Positions 25,888 to 39,024 of a DNA stretch of 64,000 bases are shown in pieces. The position numbers and the translations under genes were made by a program. The notes beneath the pieces are model-generated. The model was given only the letters and a program-made list of their open reading frames with translations, was not told the DNA's origin and searched no databases. The stretch spans positions 11,563,495 through 11,627,494 of the forward strand of contig OZ234502.1 in assembly GCA_965153455.1 (NCBI GenBank), read 5' to 3'. This DNA comes from Sphagnum compactum (taxonomy: Eukaryota; Bryophyta; Sphagnopsida; Sphagnales). Every line of letters starts with the position of its first letter. Positions within the stretch are counted from its first letter, which is position 1.

Positions 25888-26989
25888 GACCTCGCAGGTC
25901 CCAACAGTCTCGAAACGGAGGTGAAATGCGAAAGACCAGATGAAATGATCTTGCTCGCAAAGAGACTCCGAGTGGTAAACGAATTCTTTCTTCACACACA
26001 AAATGCACCCGGGCGCTGCAGATATTTTGGGAACTCAAGTGGATCCTTGTCTCTATCAACTCTCTGGAAAATTTTCTGGCTGATGCACTGACTGTGGATA
26101 TGAAACTGCAGCTAAAATTAGTGAAGGGATCAGCTGCCTCACTTAATTATGTTGCAGCAGCTGATGACTATCACTCATACTCGAAATGGTTCCAAACTAC
26201 AAGTTGAAAGAAATTGTCTTTCACAAGTAATAAATCCAGTGCAGCTCAATGAGCGAAAATCACACGCCTGATTGAAGCAGATCAGAAGCTTGCTCCTGAC
26301 TAAACTCCCGATTTGTCTCTACTGAAATACTAATAATAATAAAGCATATAGTAGAATATGAGGAAGCTGGATATATGCAGCGACTAAGCTAGCTGCTGCA
26401 AGAGTTGTATACCAAATGTATATGTGACGCGCCTTCAACGTACTGGCTGCGGGACTGATGAATCTACAGCGTTATCACCAGCTGGGTTGCAGCAGCTGAC
26501 ACCCATTTTTTCAAAGCTCCATTGAACCCAATTTTGTCAGGCAAGCATTTGGAATTGCAAACTTTTCACACATTAGTGATGAATACACTTGTTTCGCACA
26601 TTTATGGGCTTCTTGTAGCAGGCTACCCTAGAAGCAAGAGAGACAAAGACAGAAAGACTGACAGACAGACACTCGGTAGACTGGTAGGCCACTGAAGCTA
26701 CTAGAGAAAGAGTTGTATTTAGTACTATTACGACACAGTCTAGACACTCTAGGCCACAGGTGCAGGCAGGCTGGCTGCAGATCTTGAGAGAGAGCCTGAA
26801 ATGATTCACAGCAGCTATGAGCATCAAGCTTTTGTTTCTTGCCCAGACCTGAAGACTTTTTCGAGCTAGGGTACTGTAGAAGTATACTACAAGAGACAAC
26901 TCTACACTCTCCCACCTCAAACGAGTTCTGTCCTGTGCAAAAAGAGGTCGACAATGGTCAGCCTTACTGCATACATTACTTGGAGGTCA
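25888..26989. other. Region upstream of XTH-B
   Basis: This should hold the XTH-B promoter. I found no TATA box in a convincing position. Positions 26620-26700 carry an imperfect AGACAGA-rich run. No other gene is recognised. Confidence 0.4.
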
Positions 26990-27363
26990 GGGCCACAGTG
27001 AATCAGCACCCACCAGTGCACCATGAGGGATGAATGGTAAGTGGTCATGAAACAGTTTTCTGTTGAGTTTCAGTTCCCTAGCTAACCATGGTGGTTAGCT
27101 CAGTTGCTTTCTTTAAAACTTACCTACTACCAACCCACAAGCAAGTTATGAGTAGGTAGGTAATAAAAACAGCCCTTACATATGTATAAACCATCTACTT
27201 ACCTAGTAGTCACCTATTTTCCTACCTACTTACCTATTTCTGAGGACTATTTCCTACAGAATTGGTTACCAAGTTGAAACCAAATATTAACTCAGTTGAA
27301 GTTCATCCACAACTGAGTAATAACAGGCATCCAGTGGATGGTGGGTGCTGGTTCATTGTGGCC
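26990..27363. mobile_element. MITE with about 30-bp TIRs and 8-bp target duplication (hAT-like)
   Basis: A 374-bp non-coding element. The left end starts GGGCCACAGTGAATCAGCAC. The right end is the imperfect reverse complement, finishing GGTTCATTGTGGCC. It is flanked by GGAGGTCA (26982-26989) and GGAGATCA (27364-27371), an 8-bp duplication with one mismatch, typical of hAT transposition. The interior is rich in CCTACTTACC and GTAGGTAGG words in both orientations. It encodes nothing, so it would need a transposase supplied elsewhere. Confidence 0.78.
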
Positions 27364-27590
27364 GGAGATCAGTACTCTATACGAAAGCTCTCCAAGGGAA
27401 AAGTGTAGTCTAAGTAGACCATTGAGTGACAATTATGAACTGTGGAAAACGGATTGTTGTATCAAAGTGTGGGCAGGAGATCTCAAGCCTTGAAGAAGAA
27501 GGGATTAAATCAAATAATTCCCTGCTGTAAGTGGGACTGGCTTCATATATAGTGCTAGTCTCACCCAGCATAATGTATAGTTGGAGTCTC

Positions 27591-27802
27591 GGACTCGAAG
27601 ACTAGCTTCACAGTTGGACTTGTTCTGCAAACTTCGTAGGATGGATGGACATACAAGGGTCAGGACTTGAAGACTAGCTTCACAGTGGGACTTGTTCTGC
27701 AAACTTCATAGGGTACAGGGACATAAAGGGTCAGGACTGGAATACTAGCTTCACAGTTGGACTTGTTCTCCAAACTTCATAGGGTGGATGGACATTAAAG
27801 GG
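27591..27802. repeat. Tandem repeat, three units of about 72 bp
   Basis: Units begin at 27591, 27663 and 27734 and share ACTAGCTTCACAGTTGGACT. Unit length is close to that of the 19376-19589 array, but the sequence is unrelated by eye. Confidence 0.8.
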
Positions 27803-28559
27803 CACTGGCAGAATTAGTGTAAGGAAAATATCTTTATTAAAATGATTGGTGAAAACAAATAGTACTGACTACCTTTTGAGAAAGCTCGAAGAGATTTATG
27901 ATCTAATAATTCCCTGACTTGAGTGGGGACCTTCCCCCTAGTAGGGGTTTCAGGTTTCAAGCCCAGGAGATCTGAAAGTGCAGAGTAAAGCACCAGGGTG
28001 GTGGGGCTATGTGGGGCCTAATAAAACAAGGTCCCTTGTTATTTGCTCGGGTTTGCAGAGGTTCCTGAAAAAGAGAAGAATACTAGAGTCTAATGCAACC
28101 CAGTACTTAGGTTCATAAGTACTAACTAGGCTGCATTATTATCTAATGGAAGAGATTACAAGGAGAATTCAGTAGCAGCTTGTGAGTGGGTTTTGCACAA
28201 CTGGTCTGGTCTAGTCTGGTTTGCTCTGGTGACTGATGGGTGCACAATTTATTATTATCATACCATCTATTTGTCAGATATAATGCCGTTTCCTTGTGTT
28301 ATTAGCTTCAAAACAACAGCAACAATTGGCAAGTGTGACTAATGAGCTGTCTCTTCTGAAGACCAGAGTTTCCAAATTGTCAAGAAATGTCTAATTTGTT
28401 TTGTAATGCCTTTCCCTCTATGGTTTCACAACACCAATGAGTGCCAACCATGTTATGGGGAACAAAGTACACTGGTCTATCATTTATAAGTATTAACAGT
28501 TAGCAGACAAAGGGGAATTATTAGGGCCTTTACATGTTGGAATCTATTTAACATTAAAA

Positions 28560-28810
28560 ACCCATTTTGGATTTCTAGGCCTTACTAGGTGTCTAATTTC
28601 AAAAGGCATTTCAAGAGGCATTTTTGGCTTTTAATTAATTTAATCTTGAATTTTCATTTTTTTTTCCAATACTCAATAACTTCTCCATAGTGGGTCAAAA
28701 CATTCAGAATCTAATTGATGGACCCCTACTCATCAAAGGCTTTCCAACAACAGCAAGAGCATAGCTTCAGGTGTCAGGGTTTGGGAGATCTCAATGTGAC
28801 AAACAAACTA
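28560..28810. repeat. Dispersed repeat, copy 1 (GGGAGATCTCAATGTGACAA)
   Basis: Aligns with 31905-32110 through the phrases CCCCTACTCATC and GGGAGATCTCAATGTGACAA, with similar sequence before each. An inverted, more diverged fragment is at about 38245-38375. Termini are not defined and no coding frame is seen. Confidence 0.55.
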
Positions 28811-30030
28811 CCTTCCTTCATGGATAGATGTAGGTGGGTAGGAGAAAGGAATGAGGTTGTTAGGTTTGGAAGAGTAGGTTTGCATGACATGGATGAACAA
28901 TACTATTTTTATCATATAGATTATAAAGTTACTAAATGAAAAATATCCCTATGCTCATCGTTTTTAACATGGATTTTTTTTTCAATTTTGTGACATAAAA
29001 ATTGGCAATTTTTTCCAAAACTAGAAAAAGTGGTCAAATTTTACACTAGATAAGAGATTTTTTAAAAACCCAACTTTTTTGTTGGAATTTTGAAAACATT
29101 TGTTGAAAAAAAATATTTTGGTTTGAAACCTTTTTTTCCAATTTTTTAATGTAATTGAGGTGGTGATCATCCATAAGTTACTTTTGTCAAATTTGGCTTT
29201 TAAAAAATATGAAAGTGAAAAATTTTAACATCATCATATATATTTGGCTACCTACTTGAACCATGTATAGAAATCTGATGATTTTTCTTGATTTTTGATT
29301 CAGAATTCCAATTTTTGTTGAATTGTTTCATAAAAACAATTGAGATTGTATCAAATCTTTTTTCAAATTTCACACCAAAACATTAAAGGCTGGTTCCAAA
29401 CAGTGTTTTTCTCAGACAAATTTCCTCATTCTTCTGAAAAAAAAAAGGAAACTTTTTGAACTTTTTATTTTTCTCATGTAAATTGGAAAAAAAAAACTCT
29501 TTTTTATGGGGAAATGTTCTCCAAATATTAATATTGAAAATTTGTAAAAACAAGAAGAGAAACACTAGTCCCAAATAGTAGATTTAAGCAGAACATGGTA
29601 AATCATGTTTTCATCTACCTTTATTGTGTTATACCTAGTCCCATAAGCTCCAACTGAAATAGACCTTGCTATGTCTGCACTTACATAACTGGTCATGGCT
29701 AGGATTTTATTAGTATCCAATGGTTGCATGATCAAGAGGCTCCAGTAGGACAACAGACAGCCCAGAATAAAAACCTTTATACAGGCAAAATTTCAAGTTA
29801 CAACTGTTCTCTTGTCAGCCTAGATACATTGGAGCTTTCAAGTTATATAGGGTTTTGCTCTTCTGGCTTGGACTTGGGTCCTCTCTCCTTGTTCCTTCTT
29901 TTCCCCCTTGGCTGGGTGCAGTGCTTTGTTCAATGAAGTTTACCAGGGTTTCATCATCATCCATAGCCCATGCCCTGAACCAAGTATGATACCTGACTCT
30001 CAGCTGAAGAAGTGTTGTTCCATGGCAAGC
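28811..30030. other. AT-rich spacer
   Basis: No gene or element is recognised. Runs of A and T dominate 28960-29560. Positions 29800-30030 are more balanced but lack family resemblance. Confidence 0.5.
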
Positions 30031-30168
30031 TTTGCAATCTGGAGTCTCTTAACTCCGAGTTCACATGGTGTTGGAAGTTGGGAACCAGTGCTGTGGGGTT
30101 CTCAAACTTTGCAATCTGGAGTCTCTGTTCACATGGTGTTGGAAGTTGGGAACCAGTGCTGTGGGTTT
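30031..30168. repeat. Tandem duplication of about 77 bp
   Basis: TTTGCAATCTGGAGTCTCT begins at 30031 and again at 30108. Each is followed by TCACATGGTGTTGGAAGTTG, and the second copy lacks a few bases. The open frames across it follow from the duplication and lack known domains. Confidence 0.75.
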
Positions 30169-31579
30169 GGGGCTGGGTTCCTTCTCGGCCTAGTTCCAGG
30201 TCCCTCGATTGCTGGTTTTACATTCTGCCAAAAAAACAGAACTATAGACTCAGCCTGCAAACTGGAACTGGACCAAGAACCAGGAACTTCTCTCCGGCTA
30301 GAACTAGACCCAGACCCAGCCTCAAAACCCATTTTGTACAGGTTCCAGTTCTTCAATGTTATTTTAATTACTTATTTCTTTTTTTTCCTGGTAGGGTTCA
30401 ACAGGTTTTTAATTCCCGAAAAAAATTCAAGGATTACAGGTTTATTTTTGAGTAATAAATTTGGTGCGGGAGGGGAAGTTGAGGACCATTTTTAGCAATG
30501 TAGTTGTTACTTTTTGGAAGGTGTTTCAAAGTATGCAATTATACTTATATATATGGTTTAGGCATGTAGTTGGCACAAGTGGTCCCATTTTTATTGGTTG
30601 TATAATGCTAGGAACTAGAAAATCTTCAATTTAGGACTATGTGTAGGTACATATGTAGAATCAAATCCAGTTTGGAACCAGACTCTCTTAAGAGTTTTTT
30701 TTTTGAGAACAAGGAACCAACAATCTAGAAATGTGAAGAATCAAGTCTAGGATTGAAAGTTCTCTCAAATTTTTAGAAGAAAGTTGGAGCTAGGACTAGA
30801 GGTTCTCTTGCAAAGATAGAACGAGACAACAACAATGGTTGGAACTTGGAACCTTTGTTGGAACTTGGAAGTCCAAATAGCTTGCAAAGACTAACAAAAA
30901 GCACCTAAGTAAAATTGGCAAAATCATTGGGAACATTGAGGATGTAATTTGAAACTTTTGGGGACAGTATTCATGGGAATATGATTGAATACAGTTCTGG
31001 GTTCGAACAATTTTGAGAGCACAAAAATTCCGGAATTTGAGATTCATTAACTGAAACCTTAAGGAACTGTATCAAGAAACATTGGCACCATTGGCAACAC
31101 ACTTGACATACCACTGGGAACTTCATTTGTGGTGGAGTCTCTTGAGTTAGAGAGGTCACATGGTGGTCATCTCTCCTAGGGTTTTGTCATTGACTGCACA
31201 TCATAGATCAATACAAAGTATCGAACTGCAGTTGTCCATGTCACTGGACTAGTTCACCAATGGCCCCAAACTGCAAAAGCTTTCCTCACTGAAATCCTTT
31301 TGTCGCATGGCATAAAGGGTGCAAGCAAAGTTGTACAACAGAGAGATGTCGAGAACCCTCCACCACCACCAGCAATTCTTTATTGCACATTTCAACATGG
31401 GAGGACCGTCCGTTTTTTCTTGGAAACAGGTTTCAAGAATACTCTTGACCTTCATGCATGTACCTACCTAACTCTTATATTCTTTTGGTTTCAGAATGTG
31501 CCTTTGCATCAGGTGGTGGAGTACAGTCAATGTGCAACTGGATTGGTCAGGTGCTTTTCTGTAGGGTGACACCTAAAGA

Positions 31580-31702
31580 CAAGGGTGTTCACCATTAGCG
31601 GAATAAGGGCTCATGCAAGGCACGGGTGTTCAACATTACCGGAGTAAGGGCTCATGCAAGGCAAGGGTGTTCACCATTACTGGAATAAGGGCTCATGCAA
31701 GG
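31580..31702. repeat. Tandem repeat, three units of 41 bp
   Basis: Units start at 31580, 31621 and 31662 and share GGGTGTTC and AAGGGCTCATGCAAGG. The units are nearly identical, so the expansion is fairly recent. Confidence 0.85.
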
Positions 31703-31904
31703 TGGAGCCAAGTGTCAGCCGGCTTCTTGTAATGCCCTCATCCAAGGGCTTTGACCGGCATTAAAACCCGACGTTTTTTTAAACCCCTGAGTACCTACGG
31801 CTAGGAAATGGCAGGTGGAAGGCAGGGAAACAGGGTTTCTCCCCTACCTTGGGTCTAAAAATGACAAAGTTGCCTCCATGAAATTGTACTCATTTAAGGG
31901 CTGC

Positions 31905-32110
31905 AAGAGTGCACTGCAATTTCCCTCAATTTTCTAAAGTTCTGATTTTACTAAATTCTTAAAATTGTTCAATACTAAGTAACTTTCTCACCATAGGTCT
32001 GAACATTACGAAACCACCTTGGTACACCCCTACTCATCGGATACCAAGCACAAGATGCCTCTCAAGGGGTGTGCTGGCTTGGGAGATCTCAATGTGACAA
32101 ACAAAACAAA
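31905..32110. repeat. Dispersed repeat, copy 2 (GGGAGATCTCAATGTGACAA)
   Basis: Direct-orientation relative of 28560-28810, most similar over the last 80 bases. Confidence 0.55.
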
Positions 32111-33780
32111 CAAACCAGATTCCTTAATTAAAAGCTGTGCCTAAATAATTCACTAACAGTTCCCACAAAGGTACTAAGGAAAACTGGCCCATCACCAAAC
32201 ATAGGCCAGTCACCGGGCACCCATGTAGTGCAGCAGCTGGCCTGTGTTAGAACACAAAAAATCTTATGGGTGTCGTCTTTTAACCCATTACCAAACGCTT
32301 TGCTGGGAAAAAAATTGTTCTGGGTTTTTCATATTGGTGACCATCCATCAAATTTTAGTGTTTGGTATTAAGGGTTTATGTGGGCAGATTTGTAAAAGTT
32401 TTGAATAATTTTACAAGGGACTAGTTTGGGGATGGGTCACGAGTTGATTTCATTTTGCAATGGGGGAACATGGGGGGTTCTTTCAATGTTTGGTTATGGA
32501 AAAAAATGGTTCATTTTTAAAGGGCCCCAAATTTGGGGTGGAAATGAGTGTTTGGTGATAGGCAATTGGATTGAACAGTAAAATGATCATAATTAGTTAA
32601 ATAGGGTCATGTTAAATAGCACACAACTGATCATGAACAAGGGTTAGGGTTTACAAGAATCCAAGGGAGAAACAACAGCTGCACATAAATTAAAGAAAGG
32701 TTTCCAATTTCCCCCCAAGTCTAAGCGCATCCCATTCCCATCAAAAATAACATGCCCAAATTCACAAGGCTATGGTGCAAATTTGGATACATAATTCTAT
32801 CTTTCAAATTCAGAAGCAAAACTCTTTCAACATGTCAAAACTTCAAAGTTGTGAGAGATAATCTCAAATCTTTCATCAACATTTTGAAAGCATATGCGCT
32901 AGACTAGCAAATGTGGAGCAACATAGTAATAGTTGTAGAGAGTTGTAGATTAGAAACACAAGTCCTAGCATATCAACAAGAACAAAGAGGGCATTTTAGA
33001 GTAGCCAAAGAGGAGCCAAAAGAAATAGATCAATAAAATATAAACACTAGACTAACCAAAGAGGAGCTACAAGAGCATGAACATCAAACTTTAGATTCTA
33101 ATGTTATCAAAGATGAGATAGAAAATCAAGGTTCAGGGGTGGATGTAAAAGGGCAACTAGGAAAGGTTGCAATTGATCAACTTTACAACCAAAAGTTCAA
33201 GAACTTGTTTCTATATTATCGTTAAGTGCAAAGTTTTATAGTTCATAGATATAATCTAAATAATCATAAGCAAGGCAGATTTCATCCACCTCAAAGAAAT
33301 TGTAGTTTGTTGTACACACCTACCGCATGCATAGAAACAATAGACCATAACTTAGTTTGGGATGACTTTGAGTAGTTTTATGCATTGATAATTTCTTCCC
33401 AACAATTAGAGACATATGCATTTCAAACATACCTTAACCTGTAATACTTTTTTGAAAGTTGGGCAAAAGTCAGAAAATTCAAGTTTGTACTTGTTGTAGG
33501 GCCAGATAACACACCCCCAATTTCAAAGTGGGTATGTAAGCTGAATAAGGGTGTGAATCTTGGTTCAATAACAGAAATAAGCCCAATAACAAGCCAGGGT
33601 ACAAATGCAAACCAAAAGGGAAGTTGTAACATCCTTGCAACAACCTCAAACACATAATTGAAGTTAGAAGGGTGGGTGTAAGGGTTTTGATGTTTAATGA
33701 AATAGAATATGATGACAAAGAGCAACAAGGGGTTAAATTGCAGATGAACATGTGTCAAGAGGAACAACAAAATTGTTAAG
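32111..33780. other. Spacer without recognised genes
   Basis: No coding similarity. Positions 32180-32580 contain short motifs in both orientations (for example CACCAAAC and GTTTGGT). A 127-codon minus-strand frame at 33423-33806 is hydrophobic and low in complexity, and I do not regard it as a gene. Confidence 0.45.
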
Positions 33781-34570
33781 CATGAATAAGAAGAGAGCAA
33801 CAACAACTATTGGAGATGAACAAAAGGAGACAAAAATGAGTAGCAATTGTTGATGATTTTGAAAAATGAAAGAAAAAAGGAGTAGTAACATTTACTTGTG
33901 AAAATGAACAAAGGAAATATAATAAGAATAGCTACTACTAAGAATGAACAAAAAAACAAAAAAAAAAAAAAATAGTACCTGAGAATGAACAAAGGATAGG
34001 AAAAAAAGCCAATAACAACTATTGCTAAAAATGTACAAAGGACAGAAAAAAGGAAGAGTAATAGCACCTACTAAAAATGAACAAAAGAAAAAGAAGAGGA
34101 GCACAAGCAATTGTTGCTAACAATGGATAAAGGAGAAAAAAAAGGAGCACCAAGAACTACTTAATGAGAATGAACAAAGGATAGAGAAGAGCAGTTGAAA
34201 CTACTGAAGATGAATTGAGGGGTAGTGCAAGAAGGTCAATAACTAAATAGTAACGTTGAGGAACAACATAACAACACAATAGGGTCAAGAGTTGAGGATC
34301 AGCACAATGCAAAAGGGTCAAAAGTTAAGGAGCAGCCCAAGAGAGTCATGAACTGAAAAATAATGCAACAAAAAAAGGTCAAGAACTAAGGAACAACACA
34401 ATGCAAGAGGGCCAAGAGTTAAAGAGCAATGTAAAAAGGCCAAGAATAGAGGAACAATGTAGCGTAAAAGGGTCAAGAGCTAAGGAGCAACGTAATGCAA
34501 AAAGGTCAAAAGATAAAAAGGAGCACAAGAACGCCAAGAGCATAATCACAACATAAGAAGGTCAGAAGCT
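33780..34570. repeat. Degenerate purine-rich repeat array
   Basis: The plus strand is very purine-rich. Positions 33780-34170 repeat GAATGAACAAAGGA-like words about every 40-60 bases. Positions 34230-34570 repeat GGTCAAGAGCTAAGGAGCAA-like words about every 35-45 bases. The minus-strand open frames here reflect the TTC/CTT composition. Confidence 0.55.
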
Positions 34571-36660
34571 GAGGAACAATGCAAGTCCATGAAGCTTAAG
34601 AACGATAAGCACTACCTTTCGAAACATAAGTGTAGCAACAACACATGCACAACAAAGGCATAGTAGAACAAGGTGTCTCGATGAGGGCCACGCCTGCACA
34701 TAAACAATGTGGCCAAACTCTAAAATGAGCGCCTTCACCAGCACATACAAAAATATAACTATAGGAGCTTCAACCAAGAATAGCAAGTAAAACCACAAGC
34801 AATGGCCTTGAGAACTCCATAATAGTGAGTTGCCATAGGTGGAAGACCTTCACAAGAATAGGCATCTGAGCCTATGAATGGGAAATGAGGGAAAAAAAGT
34901 TAGAGTCGAACGTGGGAGAGGAGAGAGGAAAGGGAATGGGGAGGGGGTAGCCGGTTATGGAGTGGTGGGTTTGTGAGGGTTTAACAAACCTTTAAGGTTT
35001 GATCACTAAACACATTTTTCCCCTTGAGGTGTTGATCTCGGCCTTTGAATACCAATGCACAATTTTTCACCATGTGTGATTGATTTGCGAATGTTAATGT
35101 TTGGTGATAAAGAAGATTTATGACAAATGTCAATGCTACAATGTTCGTTGATAGGATATGCAATGTTTGATGACTTTTTTTTTTGGGCGATGAGGTCGAG
35201 ACGTTTTAGAGCCCACAACTTTTGCATCTGAAGTCCAAATTGCACGATCTAACTAAAGCGCACTAGGTGCGTCCAGACCTCCTTTACAATCCATCTTTGG
35301 ATCTCAGAGGCAACTGAGGTTGCATGAGATCGCCAAGTTCCTCTGTGTTTTTAAGTGTACTATGACTGGCCTCTCTACCTTAATAACTCTCCCAATAGAA
35401 AAAGTGGCTTAGAAAGGAACTCCAGTCAACTATATATTAGTTGAGAAAGGCACTTCACAAGTAGCTATCAGCATGCTCCAAAGACAAGGTATTTGTTCAT
35501 TAGAGAATGAACTACAAAGTTGTGTTTTGCACAGAGGATGTAAATTCAGCAATGGGTCCTTAAAGTACTGTATGCTTCTCTTTTTCTTGTTTGCCCTTGA
35601 CCCACTCCATATTTTTGAAAAAGGGATGGATGATGCCCCACACGCAATTTATGGATCCTGTTGTGCATCTATTGGGCATGTAATGAACACTAGGAGGCCT
35701 TCAAATGGACACTAAGAGGCCTGTATCAGCATTTATTAGTAACTTGGGGCCAAACAACAAGCCTAAAAATGCTCAAAGTTGGCCCCAAGTTTTGTCTGCC
35801 CTGACTCCTAGTGTAAAGCGGGCCTAACAATATGTACAAAGAAGTAATATCCTTACACACAATACTAGATCAATGATAGGCTTTAATATATAGTGTGGAA
35901 CTAAGTTTTGACCTGCAAACATGAAGGGTGTATTGACATAAAAAGGTGAGTAAAAGTAAATGCTGCATTGAAAGGGTAAGTAAACGTAGCCATAATGATT
36001 CTCTCTGGGGGTGGCTTTCAAATAGCCTCCCACTTTATATTTGACAACAAGAAAATTATTAAGAGCATCTCCACAAACAGGTGAGAGTAAAAAATTGACA
36101 ATTAGACAATATTTTAGATGAAGTATAGGAATCAAATAACATGAAACTCAATTTGAAACATTACAGATGCCCCCCATACAGTGCTCTCCAAGAGAGCCAG
36201 TAAAAGGAATGTTTGTTTTTCATTTGCCAACCATAAGAGTGACCCAGGTGCTAATATTTGAAAAATCTCTCACTTTATGCTAGACACGTTTTCATGTTTA
36301 TGGGTGTAAAGGGTAGAATATTGTAACATTGTATTTTGAATGTGGGTGGAGCTACTCTAACACTCTATGTTGGATATGATAAGTTATGGTATAGGCCCAA
36401 ATAAGGCGTGTAGATGCAGATGGTCTAACAATCAATCCTTAGGGAAGACAAACATCCAACAACCTTTTTGCTAGCATGGGAGTGCCCAGCAGACCATTCT
36501 TGTAACTTCTTTTTTGGTTTGTCGCCTTGCATTTCACACACAATGTCAATATCTTCGCGTCATTTTCTTAGCTCCTAATTACATGCGCATCCCACGGCAC
36601 ACTTGGTTTGTCCCAATGTCTCAACTGCTCAGGACAAACTTAGATTTCTACTTAGACTAG
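34571..36660. other. Spacer without recognised genes
   Basis: No family resemblance was found in any frame. The tract GGAGAGGAAAGGGAATGGGG near 34920 and a more balanced patch at 35190-35340 stand out only in composition. Confidence 0.45.
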
Positions 36661-37130
36661 TTAGACTTCCCTAATGAAACTAAGTTCTAACCTAACTGAA
36701 CGCCACTCTCGGATTCAACTCACAGAGTCGGCCCAAAGGGCTTGAAACCCGGGCAACACCAAGTTGTCCTGGGGCCAACCCTCTCTTGATGGCCTTGAAA
36801 CTTTTTGGAGGGACATCTCCTAGTTGTCCCAAGTGCTTTCCCAAGTACTTTAGAGGGGCAAGCCCCCTTGCGTCAGCCCTGGCCAGCACTTAATCATCTA
36901 TTGAGGGTTTCAAAGGTATAGTGCCTCGCACTATAATCCTGAGGACAACCCCCACTCGTCCTCTTAACCAACACAAGCTCAAGCTTGTCGCCTTCGCCAA
37001 CCCGAGCTACTAGCCCAGGTTTCACCCGACTCCACCTGACTCCTCGACTCCTCTCCAGGAATCATTTCTCACTTAACTTTCACGTCACGATAGTGCCCAT
37101 TAAGGTGGTCTTGATATGAGGCCCACTCCA
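36660..37130. other. C-rich block of unknown type
   Basis: A patch much richer in C and G than its neighbours. It contains repeated words around TTGTCC, CCAAGT and CCTCGACTCC, which suggests transposon untranslated or LTR sequence. Ends and partner copies were not found. Confidence 0.35.
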
Positions 37131-37249
37131 TTAAGACATCTCTTAAGTGGAACGGCATGTTAATTCTCCTCTTGCTGGCCACTGGCTTGTAAGTCTTGAA
37201 ATAATGATTTCCCTCTGAAAGATTCACACATTTTTCATGGGTCTAATGT

Positions 37250-37582
37250 GTGATTGGAGACAGCGAAATTGGTGATGCTACTGGTGATACAATGTGCTGC
37301 AATAAATTATTGTCGACGTTGCAGCGACTGCATGAATGGGCCAATAACCTAGTCTGTCTGCCTCGTGTATCAAAGCTTCTGAGATCATGGTTTTGTAGCA
37401 CAAACTTTTTTGCAACAATACCGCAGATCAATATGCTTTCTCAAACATGTGTGTGTGCTGAAGCAAACAAATTGTGGGCCATGTCAAAGAGTGCAAAAAC
37501 TGTGAGATTTTTCATTCAGAGTTTCAACAGTAGACAAAATCCAGATGTGTCACTAGGTTGTATCTTGACTTCTAAATTGTGA
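37250..37582 (+). CDS. Unidentified 110-codon open frame
   Basis: An ATG-started frame with mixed composition rather than low-complexity residues, ending SLGCILTSKL. I recognise no domain, signal peptide or membrane segment. It could be a single exon or fragment, or chance. It lies just after the C-rich block. Confidence 0.2.
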   Translation: MIGDSEIGDATGDTMCCNKLLSTLQRLHEWANNLVCLPRVSKLLRSWFCSTNFFATIPQINMLSQTCVCAEANKLWAMSKSAKTVRFFIQSFNSRQNPDVSLGCILTSKL

Positions 37583-39024
37583 ATAAGACTAGGGTATAAA
37601 ATTTCATAACTCTTTGATATAAAAGTATAATGGGTTTATAACATTGTGCTTTCCTATTGATTAGTTGGGGTGCCTTGTGAAGTTCAGAATTTTTCATTGC
37701 AATGAACCTCTTTGATTGGATCATGACAAAAAATTATGAAATTTTGGAGACTCCCAAAATAGAAGTCTTATGCTATGCATTTCAATCTCATTATTGAAAT
37801 GCATAAGAGCACAATATTTTCCACAACCACAAAAAGAATATGGTTTAAAAACTTTTCCTCCCATGAAATTACCCTGAGATTTTGTTTTTCTAATTAATTA
37901 TTGACCACAAGTATAACCTTGTGGGGGTGGAGAATTCATTTAGTGAAATGCCTCTTATAGGGCTGGCCTATGCATAGGGAAATTGCATTTTGTAATTTCC
38001 TACCATATCAACAAGAGGGCTTTATGACTAGTCTACCGCAGTCATTACTAAAGATATTGCCCTAGCAGTAGGGCATTACACCCTTCACCATTGGTTCAAC
38101 AAGGTGTAATGCCTTGCTACCACCTAGCAGCCAAGGTGAACCAACACCTATTACATACACTGGTACCTTCACCTTCTTGAATAAGGCCTCATAGAGCTAA
38201 TAATTAATGGAGGAATTGTTAGATTTGGACTTGAAGATCCTGATTTAGTGTATGAATGGGCTCGATCCATTGAGGAAGGTTGTTTGTTTGTTTTGTTTAT
38301 TGGTTTTGTTTGTTATGTTGAGATCTCTCAAATGAGAGCGCCCCTCATTCATTGAGGGGTGCACCCGCCAATGGCTTAGTAGTGTCTTCTTATTGTATGC
38401 AGATGTCTATAATCAGCAAACTTAGTCAAGAGACCTGAACCTCAGGACTCACCAGAGTGCTGGCAAGCAAATTACTGACATAATAGTCAGCAGCTACTGG
38501 AGGACATACATATCACTCAAATAAAAATATTTAATGGGGTTTGTCAGTAACCTGTAAGAGCTGAGTTAATTTGATGATTTTTTTCATTGGACAATAGCTC
38601 CCATGGTGGGTTTTGATTTGCAGTTGTCCACAAATTGAGGATCGCAACATTAGTTGTGATTGAAAATGCAGGCATATGTGCTAGCTAGGTTGTCTATTTG
38701 GCTAATAGGTTGCTCACAAAGGAATATATATGGCTACACAAAACCAAAAAAACTTGGAAACAGTCAAAATTTTGGCAACATACAAATAGTCATAGTAAAT
38801 AATTTGACGACATATAGACATCAAATGTCATGGTTGCTTAGAAGCCCAACAAAATGAAAATTTTCCCTATTTTGCAAAGGTAACTAACAATACCAAGAAA
38901 AACTATGAATTGATGGCCATCCCTATTATACAAACAAAAGACAATTTTAAAATTCCAACACAACACACACAAGCATGCCCTCTTATTTCTAGACCCCCAC
39001 CTCCAACGGTTGCATCAAAGGTCC
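37583..39024. other. Spacer with an inverted fragment of the dispersed repeat
   Basis: No gene recognised. Positions 38245-38375 contain GTTGAGATCTCTCAAATGAG and GAGGGGTGCACC, an inverted and diverged match to the repeats at 28560 and 31905. Confidence 0.4.

Noticed and set aside
30012-30495. Two overlapping frames of 147-195 codons
   Set aside because: They overlap in different frames across a tandem duplication and have no domain or sensible splice context.
33423-34110. Hydrophobic minus-strand frames resembling multi-pass proteins
   Set aside because: The composition is driven by the purine-rich array on the other strand, and the frames are broken and low in complexity.
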